A program made the translations under genes and the position numbers. A stretch of 64,000 bases of DNA from Calonectria ilicicola (Eukaryota; Ascomycota; Sordariomycetes; Hypocreales; Nectriaceae), in assembly GCA_020809705.1 (NCBI GenBank), contig CP085834.1, positions 3,596,001 through 3,660,000 of the forward strand, written 5' to 3'. The notes under the pieces are model-generated. The model saw only the letters and a program-made list of their open reading frames with translations. It was not told where the DNA came from and did not search any database. This document shows positions 55,327 through 64,000 of this stretch, piece after piece. Numbering within the stretch: the stretch's first letter is position 1; every line of letters begins with the position of its first letter.

Positions 55327-56399
55327 CGGGCTTCGGCAGGCAGGATTAGGCATGTTGGATCGAGACAAGGAGGCAAGAGAGTTTTATGTCTGGCAATGGG
55401 TCAATTGGCCGGACGGATCAATCGAAAATTACCAAGTCGCGCCGAAAGTCGATTTTCAAAGAGCGCGCCATGGTGGGTGTTCAAAGAACAGAGTGGCCTT
55501 TCTCGACTTCTCAAGCCAAACATGCCAGTACAAGGTGCGAATTAGCAAACCAGATATGCTACCGGAACACAGGGGCATGACACAGGGAACAGCGGTCAAC
55601 TCGTGTGGTGGCTAAGCCCAGCCCAGTGCGTTCAATGCGGTCCGCAAAATTAAATAATTCACTGTGGGGAAAAGAAAGCCTGATTACTGAAATCCGCTGG
55701 TAAGCTTTCCCCCCGGGGGGTAACTAGCCAGCTACCAGCAGTGGTTTTAAAGTTCGACTGTTTTTCTGTATTCTTATGAAGACTAAACATATGGGTTACT
55801 TCGTGAGGCCCCTTTTTGCTTTCCACATTATCCTAATGTTAGTGGAATTGAATCTTACAAAAATTACAGACGCAAGCAAATTTTTGATCCAATTTAGCTT
55901 CATGATTGATTAGTTGTAGTACACTGAACAGTCCAGTCATTTACACCAGTCTTCAAAATTGCCATCATACCTTCTAGCACGTTCGGCTCGGCCAAGAACA
56001 AAGGGAAAAGAGAGTCTGTGGTACTCTAAAGAAGCCCATTGACTATTTCAGACACGGCTTGAACTGTAACGGAGGGTTTCCATTAGTAGTGACTTCACTT
56101 CACTCCTTCTATGTATAACACCTTCAACCCACAAAACTCGCCCTACGACTGACTGCGTAGATGTTGAGCGCTTGGTACAAGGAGCTGTAGATGTTCTTGT
56201 AAGAAATTTCCGATCCCCTGGGACGAAGACTGCCATATTAGTGAAATAGAGAAATAAAAGCATGCAAATATGGCATCATGAATGAATTGCGAGACACACA
56301 CAGTGATTTCTTGTGGCTAAGGCACACGTCCTGGGGTTTAATACTCGAGAAATATAATATCTACGGATGGAATATATAGGATCAAGCCCAGTGCGTGAC
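55327..56399. other. intergenic region
   Basis: No supported gene. An open stretch at 55352-55615 has no known features and may be transcript tail of the preceding gene. A CCCCCCGGGGGG tract lies near 55710. Confidence 0.4.
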
Positions 56400-56887
56400 T
56401 TAGTCGTATAGATCATTCCACCACAGAAGATCTTGAAGTTTCTGCTCACTGAGACGCGCTTTGACAAAGTGTTCTCTCTGAGGGCTTCTAATCTTTCGAT
56501 GAACCTCACCAGCCCTTTGCCAACCGAAATGGCCGGCCATTTCCCAATCAATCAGGCCAACAACCATGTCATCGTTGACTATGCAGTTTGACTCATTAAA
56601 ATCATTGTGCATAAGACACATATCCTGATCATCGTTTTTGGAGAAAATGATTTCTGCCTCAAGAGTCCCGATTCAGCCATTTATCAAGATGTCGGGATCT
56701 AGGACAACGTGAGTGCAGGTTTGGCGATCATCAGGCGGCTTAATTGTGGTTCCCTCGCGTATCTGTCAGTTGGGGGGATCTTATGAGGGTCCGCTTCGTA
56801 CGGGTTCATGACAAGCTGGGATAATTTGAATACAGAAATATATGTACCAACTCCTTGCAGAGAGTGTATATCTAAGGATTCACTCAA
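56400..56887 (-). pseudogene. aminoglycoside-phosphotransferase-like kinase remnant
   Basis: 56621-56400 encodes MCLMHNDFNESNCIV...VVGLIDWEMAG, the catalytic loop HxDxxxxN and the metal-binding IDWE motif of the APH/choline-kinase-like family, followed by HFGWQRAGEV. Just upstream the same frame has a TGA (in the segment ILING-stop-IGTLEAE) consistent with CGA to TGA, and further upstream the related reading lies in another frame (56887-56699). No N-terminal lobe is visible. Fungal members phosphorylate unknown small substrates. It is most likely a decayed fragment. Confidence 0.6.
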
Positions 56888-57266
56888 AGGTGTATGATAG
56901 GAGCAGAAAGCGGTTTTAAGCTTCCGATGCCTTTGAGTTCGGAACGACTTCGTGGCGTGAGGGATCGACGACGGTACGTACTTCAGAGCGAGTCTTGAGC
57001 TAATAATCGTTCGCTGTTACTCGCTGGGAGCCCTTGATACTTTCCCCCCTCCCGCCACCCTTTGATTTAATCCAAGTGATTGACGACAGCCAGACTCTGT
57101 CAGTGTTGACCGCCCTCTAGGGTAGCTTCGTTAGTTCAGCCTCGCTTACTTCAGCATGTGATGACGCACTCTTTGGATTGGCAGAGCCGCACGAGGCTGA
57201 GGTCCAGCCGGGGTCAGAGTTTAGCCCATCTTCGTTAGTGAGGCCGGCATCAGCAGGGCCTCCTAG
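56888..57266. other. upstream region of the bZIP gene
   Basis: Spacer with no gene. TCAGCATGTGATGACGCAC near 57152 contains a TGATGACG ATF/CRE-like word that could be relevant to bZIP binding, but single short words are weak evidence. Confidence 0.3.
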
Positions 57267-58220
57267 ATGCATTCGCTATTCCCGACCCCACCCGAACAAC
57301 ACACTGCCATCATGTCAAGCTTCAAAACGCCATTCATCAGGCCACGACCGAGTCACTGCCAGCCTCCCCATCCCCCCCGGCAGCCTCTTTACCACAGCGG
57401 CAATAACTGCACCGACTTGTGCAATAACTGCAGCGCCCACGGCAGCTGTGCCAGCCCCAACGAAGACTGGACCAAGATCTCGAACCTTGAAGAACGCCGC
57501 AGGGTGCAGAACCGCATTGCCCAGCGCACCTACCGTACGTGGCCCCCACCTGACTAGCCTAGATCGACACCGGGAATAACCAGCCTTTTCCAAAGTACAG
57601 GAAAGAAGCTCAAGCGCCGGCGCGAAGACGAGCGTCGCAATCAAAATGAGCGCTCGCTGGAAGATCCGGATCGCCTCGACGACGAGCAACCGGACGATGC
57701 CGGCGACGATGCCGGCTCCGAGGAGACAAAGCCCCCCCACGACTGGCCTCATATTACTATTGAGAAAATTACGCTCTCCCCCTTAGCAGAGGCTCAGAGG
57801 TTGGGGGCACAATTCGTCGAACAAGCATGCGAGAGCCCGCAGATCCCTGCAGCCCCTCAGCGAGTCACTCTGCCCCCTCTAACAACTCTCCTGGCCACCG
57901 GCAGACACTATAACCAGACAAATGCTTCTCCTCCGGTACAAAGTACCTCGCCTTGGGAGATGCAACCACCTCCACCTGTCACGAGCACATGCTTTTATTA
58001 TACAGCTGCAGCCCGAGCCCCATACACCTTGTCGCGAACCCCCTCGGGTGAACAGATCCCTCGATCCGATCTCGAGGCAGGCTTCGCGAATAAAAGAGAC
58101 TTTTTGCCATCACTGGATATCACAGGCTATACACCTACCCTTCCGCCGACTCTAGCTCCTCCTCCGAAGACGTTGGATACACAAGCTTCCGAGTGGCTCG
58201 GTAGCTATGAAAACAGCTAG
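57267..58220 (+). CDS. bZIP transcription factor
   Basis: Two exons (57267-57534 and 57601-58220, 66-nt intron) join to 295 residues. The intron lies inside the basic region; the joined region reads RRRVQNRIAQRTYR followed by KKLKRRRED, i.e. the NxxAQRxxR signature of fungal bZIP DNA-binding regions. A clear leucine zipper does not follow; instead there is an acidic stretch (DDEQPDDAGDDAG), so dimerisation may be unusual. The C-terminal half is Pro- and Thr-rich with no known domain. Starts at 57267 or 57312 are possible. Nuclear DNA binding is expected. Confidence 0.75.
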
Positions 58221-59196
58221 TGGAACAAGCCCTGATCTAGCCAAAGTATAAATACTATCATCCCATGGTATGTGGGACATACATGTAACCTAATAGACCA
58301 GGAGCGGCTTCGGCCGGGGTAGGACAGTGTGTGGATCCTGGTGCAGGCCACCTTGGACCCAGATTCTGAGATACCCTGGCCTCCTTGGCACCGAGCAGAC
58401 TGGTTTGATCCTGTTTTTGCCGCGCATGAGGCTCTGGCCCAACTAGGAGTAGTTAAAAAATATTTTTTATCAATAACCCAACGAACAGAGCGCTATGCTA
58501 AGGTGGAAAACGAATGGTGTTGGCCCTCAAGCAGAGCATGACCCTGTCCGCCACGAGAAAGTATCCCAACTGCACTAGAAAAATATACTTTGTTTTTAGA
58601 ATGAACTGTTCTTGTTTCCCGGCCGTGCCGAAGATAAATCCGTTGGAACCTTGACCGATCAGACTAGACCATCCTTAAACCAGACAATTCGAGTAGTATT
58701 CTTGATATTTTGCCCATTGTTTTTTACATAACTAACCTCATCAGTAATTATCTTGTATGTTGTTCGTTTCTGCACCGCCGCTTGCACTTACGCATCCCAT
58801 AAATCAAGCATTCGTTCATATTTCACCTTGGCAGTATTACTGAGGTGCCGCCGGAGAATAGCTGGACTGACGTCCGAAAGGTCTTGCCTTGGGCCCTCTT
58901 CAGCACGTGCTATCAGGCGCGCAGCCCGCTGTTGTCGCTGTTGCCAGTTGAGAGGTTTTTTGTGCATAGTAAAATGATGTTGAGATTGAAAAGAAGTCAG
59001 GACGTCTCCTTGAGACAGCTATTTATCTCACCCTCAGCTAACTATTTGTGGGTCGTCGATGATGCTGAGGTGTGGCCGAGATGTGGCTATGCGCTGGAGT
59101 AACCCCGAGTAGCCCTGAGCGGCCTGAGCGGCCCTGAGCGAGACTGAGTGATCCTGAGCAATCCTGAGTAAAAGCAGCAATAGGTCACGTGTATAA
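58221..59196. other. intergenic region with 10-bp repeats
   Basis: No gene is supported; an 85-codon plus frame at 58845-59102 is of unknown value and could hold an upstream exon of the next gene. 59103-59170 is a short tandem repeat, listed separately. Confidence 0.35.
59103..59170. repeat. about seven imperfect copies of a 10-bp CCTGAGCGGC-like unit
   Basis: The units run CCGAGTAGC, CCTGAGCGG, CCTGAGCGGC, CCTGAGCGAG, ACTGAGTGAT, CCTGAGCAAT, CCTGAGTAAA. They lie just before the NB-ARC reading frame. Several copies differ from each other by C-to-T or G-to-A change. Confidence 0.7.
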
Positions 59197-62058
59197 GCAG
59201 GGATCACGAACGTCCAGATTAGCTGCCGAGAACAACTGGAAAAGGCTCTTGCAAATGTGTACAGGGCCATTGTCGAATTCTCATTTGAAACAATAAAAAT
59301 TCTCCGTCATCATCCAGCGAGTGAGAAATTCCCTGAAATTGAAAACCGAAATCGTTATTAACCAAGTGTAGAGAACTGGTTCACTTCATTCTGGTCAGAT
59401 TACGACACGGTCTTGCGAGCCCATATTAAGGCAATTCAACACCATGGCAAAATCGTTGAGTCGGAGTCCCAAGTAGCAAAGTTTTTGCTAGATGAGACAA
59501 TATTTGAAGAGATTCAACATATGTTGGCGAAGGAGAATCCAAATACCATGAAAACAGTCTTGAACTATTACTCAATCCCCTTTACAAGGAATAAGGGGTT
59601 CTTTGGGAGAGAAACAGAACTTAGATTCTGTCAAGATATCATTAAACCTGGAGCTAGGTTAGAAAGCTCCAGAGGAGTCTCACTGCATGGAATTGGAGGC
59701 GTGGGTAAAACTTCTATTGCACTTGAACTAGCCCATCAAGAGAAGTCTCAACGCAAAGTCATTCTTTGGTTTGTGGCTAACGATGAGAATAAACTCAAAA
59801 ACTCTTTCGTGCAAACAGCAATTGATATTGGGTTGCATGAAGAAAACACAGACAGAAAAGCCGGCCGAGACGCTCTAATCTATTGGTTAGAAAATTTGTG
59901 TGAGCTTCGCCTTGAAATTTATCAATAATTTGAAGGTGATATTACTAACAGCTTCCGAGCGGATCCATGGCTGGTTATATTCGACAATGTCGAGCAGTCA
60001 CAAGATTTACACAATTACCGACCAAAAGGTGGAGTAGGTTCATACATATTGACTAGCCGAAATCCGAATTGTTCGAGCGAACTAAATGCACAGTTCATCA
60101 ATCTTCGAATTCCCAGTTTCAACTCTCAAGAAGGGGCTGCTTTTGTTCGGAGTCAGATTTCCAGCACCTCATCTAGCAATGAAATTGATCAAAGTGCAGC
60201 GGAGGCTTTAAGCGACCGAATGGGTGGGCTTGCACTTGGGTTGAAGCAGATGGGTGGCTTTATACGAGAGACCGGCTGCTCAATCACAGATCTCATATCC
60301 CTTCTTCAAAACCGAGATGATGAAAAAGCCCTTTTTGAAGACGAGGAAGGGTCTAAGAGTTTCCAGTATCCATTAAATCTGTCATCGGCATGGTCCGTTT
60401 CATTGACAACCCTTAACCCTAGTGCAAGGCTCATTCTCTTCATATTTGCTCTAATGGACCCGGACAATATTCCAGAAATCATTACTAACTCTTTGCAAAA
60501 ATTTCTTAGTCACGGAATATTCAAAAGTTATGTGGAGTCATCTACTAATTCAGTTCAGTAAGACTCTCATATGCGCGACGAAGCCGCAAGTGTTAATTAC
60601 ATCTCTTAGGTATTTCCAAAGTATCCGTAGTCTCCTCGGACTCGGCCTGATTGAAAAGATTGAGGGCAAAACTTGCTATTCAATCCATCGTATTGTACAA
60701 TCGGTTACCCTACAAACAATGACACATGAGGTTCGAAACAGTCTCTTCAACATCGTCATTGACCTTTACTTGGATAAACATCCACAAAGCCAAGCCACCT
60801 CGGATACTTTATTTTCTCAATGGGATATTTGCTCACTATACGTGTCTCATATTTTCCATCTCCACACTGTGATCAAAGAATGGAACCTGGTACCAAGTTC
60901 GAATGAGAAATTATGGATCCTGTCATTTAACTGTGCCAGGTAAACTTCCTAGAAGATTTATATAGATAGTACATAATTCATTAGCTAACTTAAAGAATAG
61001 GTATCTTCTAGAAACCGGTTTAATGGCAAAGTCTCTTACTCTAATTGAGTATACAGAGCCCTACTGCGACTTGGCCACAAGAGATAGTCTGTTACAAGCT
61101 TCATACCTATATAATTCTCGAGGTTTAATTGCTTTACAACATCAGATGCAAGGAGAAGGCATGGACTGGTTTGCCAAGGCGGAAGCCGTTCGAAAACAAT
61201 ATCTTGGAGATCTCGACGTCAACACGGTAGCAGTCCAAGGAAATCTCGCGCTGGTATTAATTAACAACAGAAGATGGGTTGATTTTATATCATTTAATCA
61301 GCCTAGAGCCGATATGGAGGCAGTTCGGAGTTTAAATCACATACCGATACGACTTCGAAGTTCGATTTATGACCTGCTCAGCCTGGCGTATCTTGAAATG
61401 GGCGAGATTGATAAAGCATGGGCAGCAATTGAGACATCAACAAAATTGACTTGCGAAGTCATCCCTCTCTACTCTCAGCTAGGTGGATAGTACGTGTGGT
61501 CCCAAATTTTCGTAGTATATCGATCATACTGATACTGTATCCCACTAGCATCCGCTTCAACAGAAGCAATATTCTAAGAGCACGAGGGGATTTGAACGAA
61601 GCATTACGCGAAATGCTCCTCAGCTGCAACATTCGGAAGAGTGTTTTGGGTGATCACATACAAACTGCGGCTTCATATTATCGCGCTGCCGTTCTAATGG
61701 CATTGGCTGGGAAAAACGATGCAGCTTTGTAAGTCACATTTCTTAAGGTGGCTCGCACGCTAAAATCCATACTTGCTATAATAGGTATCCCCATGCTGAC
61801 AACAGGAATACTAGACAATTTCTTCTGGAAAGTAAACGAATGTATGGAAATTTGGAGCTGATTGGAACATTCAGTAAGGGTGGTGAGGCGCGATGCGCCT
61901 GGCGCATCAGCGAGTTGTTATCCGCTCAAGGACAGACAGAAAGGGCAGGAAAGTACTACGATGAAGCGATCAATATTCTCAATGATATGGGGAAACCTGT
62001 AGAAAATGTTGCAGTGGAGCAAGATTTTAACCAGCTTTTAAATTACGTGGACTCATAG
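59197..62058 (+). pseudogene. NB-ARC/TPR STAND (NLR-like) protein with two in-frame stops
   Basis: The reading resembles fungal STAND proteins. Residues from 59197 match the N-terminal region found before NACHT/NB-ARC domains (EQLEKALANVYRAIVEFSFETIKILR; DUF7708-like, tentative). An NB-ARC domain follows: Walker A GIGGVGKTS, Walker B PWLVIFDNVE and GSYILTSR. The C-terminal part has TPR-like helices (DWFAKAEAVRKQYLGDLD; AWRISELLSAQGQTERAGKYYDEAI). Later introns are good (60558-60609, 60940-61000, 61490-61548, 61729-61784). But TAA at 59359-59361 and TAA at 59926-59928 interrupt the frame, both where Gln (CAA) would fit. The second could be removed only by a 36-nt GT-AG segment, shorter than other introns here. 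No start codon is placed. In fungi such proteins act in non-self recognition; this copy looks recently inactivated. Confidence 0.7.
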
Positions 62059-62642
62059 CTTCGAGGGACATTTCAGGATCATAGGCACAGTAATATTGGA
62101 ACCGAACTGTTCAAAGCATTTATTTTACTTTGATGGAACCAACAAATCAAATAACACGAGACATATTGGATGTTACAAATACAGTATGTGGGTTTGAAAA
62201 ATTCCGCTGACTAGAGTCTTTCAGCCCCACTGTTACTGACCATATCTGTCAGCCGCACGAAATAATGGCTAGCAAGCTGCAGCCTTGGTATCAAGTCATA
62301 GAAATTATTAACAACAAAGAAATATTGTCCAAAATGTAAAAAATAAGGATAACCAGATGTAATCATCTGGGGCTGGAATCTCTCCCGCCGGGAATTGAAC
62401 CCGGGTCTCAAGCGCGCTCATTAGCTGAATGACAAGCTTGCATACTGACCACTATACTACGGAAGAAGTGTGATTGTGATCAACCACTGTAGCACCGGAT
62501 TTCGATGTCCGAGATAGGCTAGAACCACTATAAGTAAGTTTACGTCTCCCCGTCATTATTCATGTCCGAAGCTAAAACGTAGCCTGCACACCTGATACTA
62601 TTTATACATCGTCCAGAGGAATAAAGATGCTTTCTTGAAACT
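62059..62642. other. spacer containing tRNA-Asp
   Basis: Apart from the tRNA at 62380-62466, this stretch between the convergent NB-ARC gene and the next gene has no supported feature. Confidence 0.4.
62380..62466 (-). tRNA. tRNA-Asp (GTC), with 15-nt intron
   Basis: On the minus strand the 5' TCTTCCG pairs with 3' CGGGAGA (seven pairs, one G-U). The D arm is TAGTATAGTGGTCAGTATG, the anticodon stem CAAGC/GCTTG encloses TTGTCAT with anticodon GTC, and the T arm is CCGGG-TTCAATT-CCCGG. Between the anticodon loop and the 3' strand of its stem about 15 extra bases form an intron at the usual place (after position 37). Boundaries are sure to one or two bases. Confidence 0.9.
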
Positions 62643-63305
62643 CTATTCCTCTCTTTTACGTATAATTGCACGCCTATTCAGAGGGGCGGGGTATCTTCCA
62701 TCGTACAGCCTTGCGACTATCTTCCCCTCGGTGTCAATCAAAAGAACATGCATCTGAAAAGCAAATAGAACAGGGATTTCAGGTGCCAAATATTCAGTGA
62801 CTTTCGTTTGTGCTTCCCGCTTTGGTTCAACTCCCAGACTTTGGCCAAGCTTTGCAAACAGAGTACCATTTGGGAAAAGATTCTCCTTCGCGAAAGGCGC
62901 CTCTCTCACGAACGATGTGTGATTCGTATGTTGAATTCCAGTGATGATGTACACGGGTCTCGTATGGCTTTTATTATGGGGGTTGTACTTTGCGAAATGC
63001 TTTACATCCACTGTATCCAGGATGGCGTGTAGGGAACCCGCGCTAATATCATGAGAAAAATACTGAACAGTATGATTACCCACATGCATCTTAAAATTCC
63101 GATCGTCGGATTTAGGAGGGTAGATATACTCCTGCTTGGTACAAGTGATAATCGGAGGCAATGGAATTTGCGGGTAGTTCTCGGCATGTCCAAGAGGATG
63201 CTCAAGACTGTCGGGAAATTTGAGTATTGTTCCAACACGAAGCTGAGATTTGACCTCGGAGCTGAACCTCTCCGAGAATATCGGAAACCAACAAATTTCG
63301 TTCAT
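62643..63305 (-). CDS. uncharacterised 220-residue fungal protein, possible gasdermin-like
   Basis: A single-exon frame from a real ATG at 63305. An N-terminal strand LRVGTILKFPDSLEHPL, a beta-rich middle and VYIITGIQHTNHTSF at about residue 120 recall a common fungal family with a conserved YxITGL/I strand, which in my recollection is shared with fungal gasdermin-like (RCD-1/HET-Q1) proteins. C-terminal residues (ARLYDGRYPAPLNRRAIIRKREE) are basic. No signal peptide is seen. It lies next to an NLR-like gene on the opposite strand, a pairing known for fungal cell-death systems. The family name is a guess; call it hypothetical until a structure or profile comparison is made. Confidence 0.4.
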   Translation of the reverse strand: MNEICWFPIFSERFSSEVKSQLRVGTILKFPDSLEHPLGHAENYPQIPLPPIITCTKQEYIYPPKSDDRNFKMHVGNHTVQYFSHDISAGSLHAILDTVDVKHFAKYNPHNKSHTRPVYIITGIQHTNHTSFVREAPFAKENLFPNGTLFAKLGQSLGVEPKREAQTKVTEYLAPEIPVLFAFQMHVLLIDTEGKIVARLYDGRYPAPLNRRAIIRKREE

Positions 63306-64000
63306 TTTTAGATATCGGATACCAGTGAGATGGGTGTAACGATCTGGTCAATTTTCCAACTAGGTGAACCAATCAGAGCGAAGGGTTTGATGTTGGCAGG
63401 ATGGTCAGGCGTGTTATGGTGTATAGAACAGCAGATGATGTTAGGTAATGGTTAATTGTAATTAAGGTAACTAAATTATATTGAAAGCTGGTTAGTATCA
63501 GCCATTAGGGCGGATTCTAACCTCTCTATATACTTTTGCCATAAAGGTGCTTGTATAGTTGGTTCTATCCACAGCGTTGGTGATTGTAGTGATGATCACA
63601 GAGTGATCACCAACATTCACAGGTGATCGCGTACTAGTGCTTCCTGATTGGTTGATGTGGGGCTATAGGGTAGGCGAGTGTTTGTTCTGCTGTCATAGAC
63701 CGCCTAGGCGTGTCATGGGTCATAACAATGGGTTCGTTGGGAAATGGAAAAAAAGAAGGATCCAAGTGTGTCAAGTCAAGTCTTGGAAAAGTTGAAAATT
63801 AGACATTATGAGTACGCGTCAATTTATTCTCCTTATATCTATTTTTTGGCTGTCTATGGAGCACTATACTTTTCTCCAAGGCGCCGAATAGCAACAAATC
63901 CAGTGATTCATTGATGAGATGTTTGTTCTTTTCATTGTTGACATGTTAACAAATGCTAAAGATCCGAGCTCACCCCCGGGCACAAAAAAGCTTTGAACAA
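63306..64000. other. right-edge intergenic region
   Basis: No gene is supported. GTTGGTGAT (63576-63584) and ATCACCAAC (63606-63614) form a 9-bp inverted repeat around repeated TGATCA words. The rest is AT-rich. Confidence 0.45.

Noticed and set aside
55352..55615. Open stretch after the cystine-knot gene
   Set aside because: Odd composition without known motifs; more likely 3' transcript tail.
58845..59102. 85-codon frame before the NB-ARC gene
   Set aside because: Could be an upstream exon, but no splice donor gave a frame joining it to 59197 with confidence.
1..64000. CRISPR array, bacterial operon or rRNA
   Set aside because: Sequence is eukaryotic with spliceosomal introns; no regularly spaced repeats or rRNA-like segments were seen.

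Overview
The window reads as nuclear DNA of a filamentous ascomycete (Pezizomycotina). The evidence is short GT-AG introns of mostly 44-91 nt with CTAAC-like branch points, Zn2Cys6 and bZIP regulators, a Pth11-like receptor, an NB-ARC/TPR protein, Thr-rich secreted proteins and an intron-bearing tRNA-Asp. I do not assign a species. For most spliced genes I worked out exon joins that give a continuous frame divisible by three; these are models from sequence alone, without transcripts.

Layout. 0-0.7 kb: 5' part of a Zn2Cys6 regulator running off the left edge. 2.5-7.4 kb: a papain-like protease with a lectin-like propeller, then a PI-PLC-X-like gene broken by two in-frame stops. 8.5-13.6 kb: a secreted CrtC/AttH-fold (kievitone-hydratase-like) protein, a DUF7053-like protein and a small secreted Cys protein. 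14.4-21.6 kb: an MCT-like transporter, a membrane-anchored SDR, a Thr-rich secreted protein and a CorA-like transporter. 23.4-25.2 kb: a tannase/feruloyl esterase.

25.4-38.7 kb is the most coherent block: BVMO(-)/GST(+), Zn2Cys6 regulator 1(+), MDR reductase(-)/alpha-beta hydrolase(+), Zn2Cys6 regulator 2(-)/NmrA-like reductase(+). Ketone oxygenation to an ester or lactone followed by hydrolysis is the obvious joint chemistry. The BVMO/GST and MDR/hydrolase divergent promoters share inverted repeats of the form CTCGG-N5-CCGAR, a typical Zn2Cys6 operator shape, so a co-regulated catabolic or detoxification regulon is inferred. No PKS, NRPS or terpene synthase is visible.

40-50 kb: a very Cys-rich metallothionein-like protein, a possible structured RNA, a polytopic membrane protein, a second Thr-rich secreted protein, a BAHD-like acyltransferase, a Pth11-like receptor and a C-terminally short SDR. 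52-64 kb looks accessory and decayed: an ankyrin pseudogene with three TAG stops and a CaaX end, inverted-repeat elements, a Thr-rich secreted protein ending in a cystine-knot pattern, an aminoglycoside-phosphotransferase-like remnant, a bZIP factor, a damaged NB-ARC/TPR gene, tRNA-Asp and an unidentified 220-residue protein. Most premature stops fit C-to-T change at CAG, CAA or CGA, which suggests but does not prove repeat-induced point mutation (RIP).
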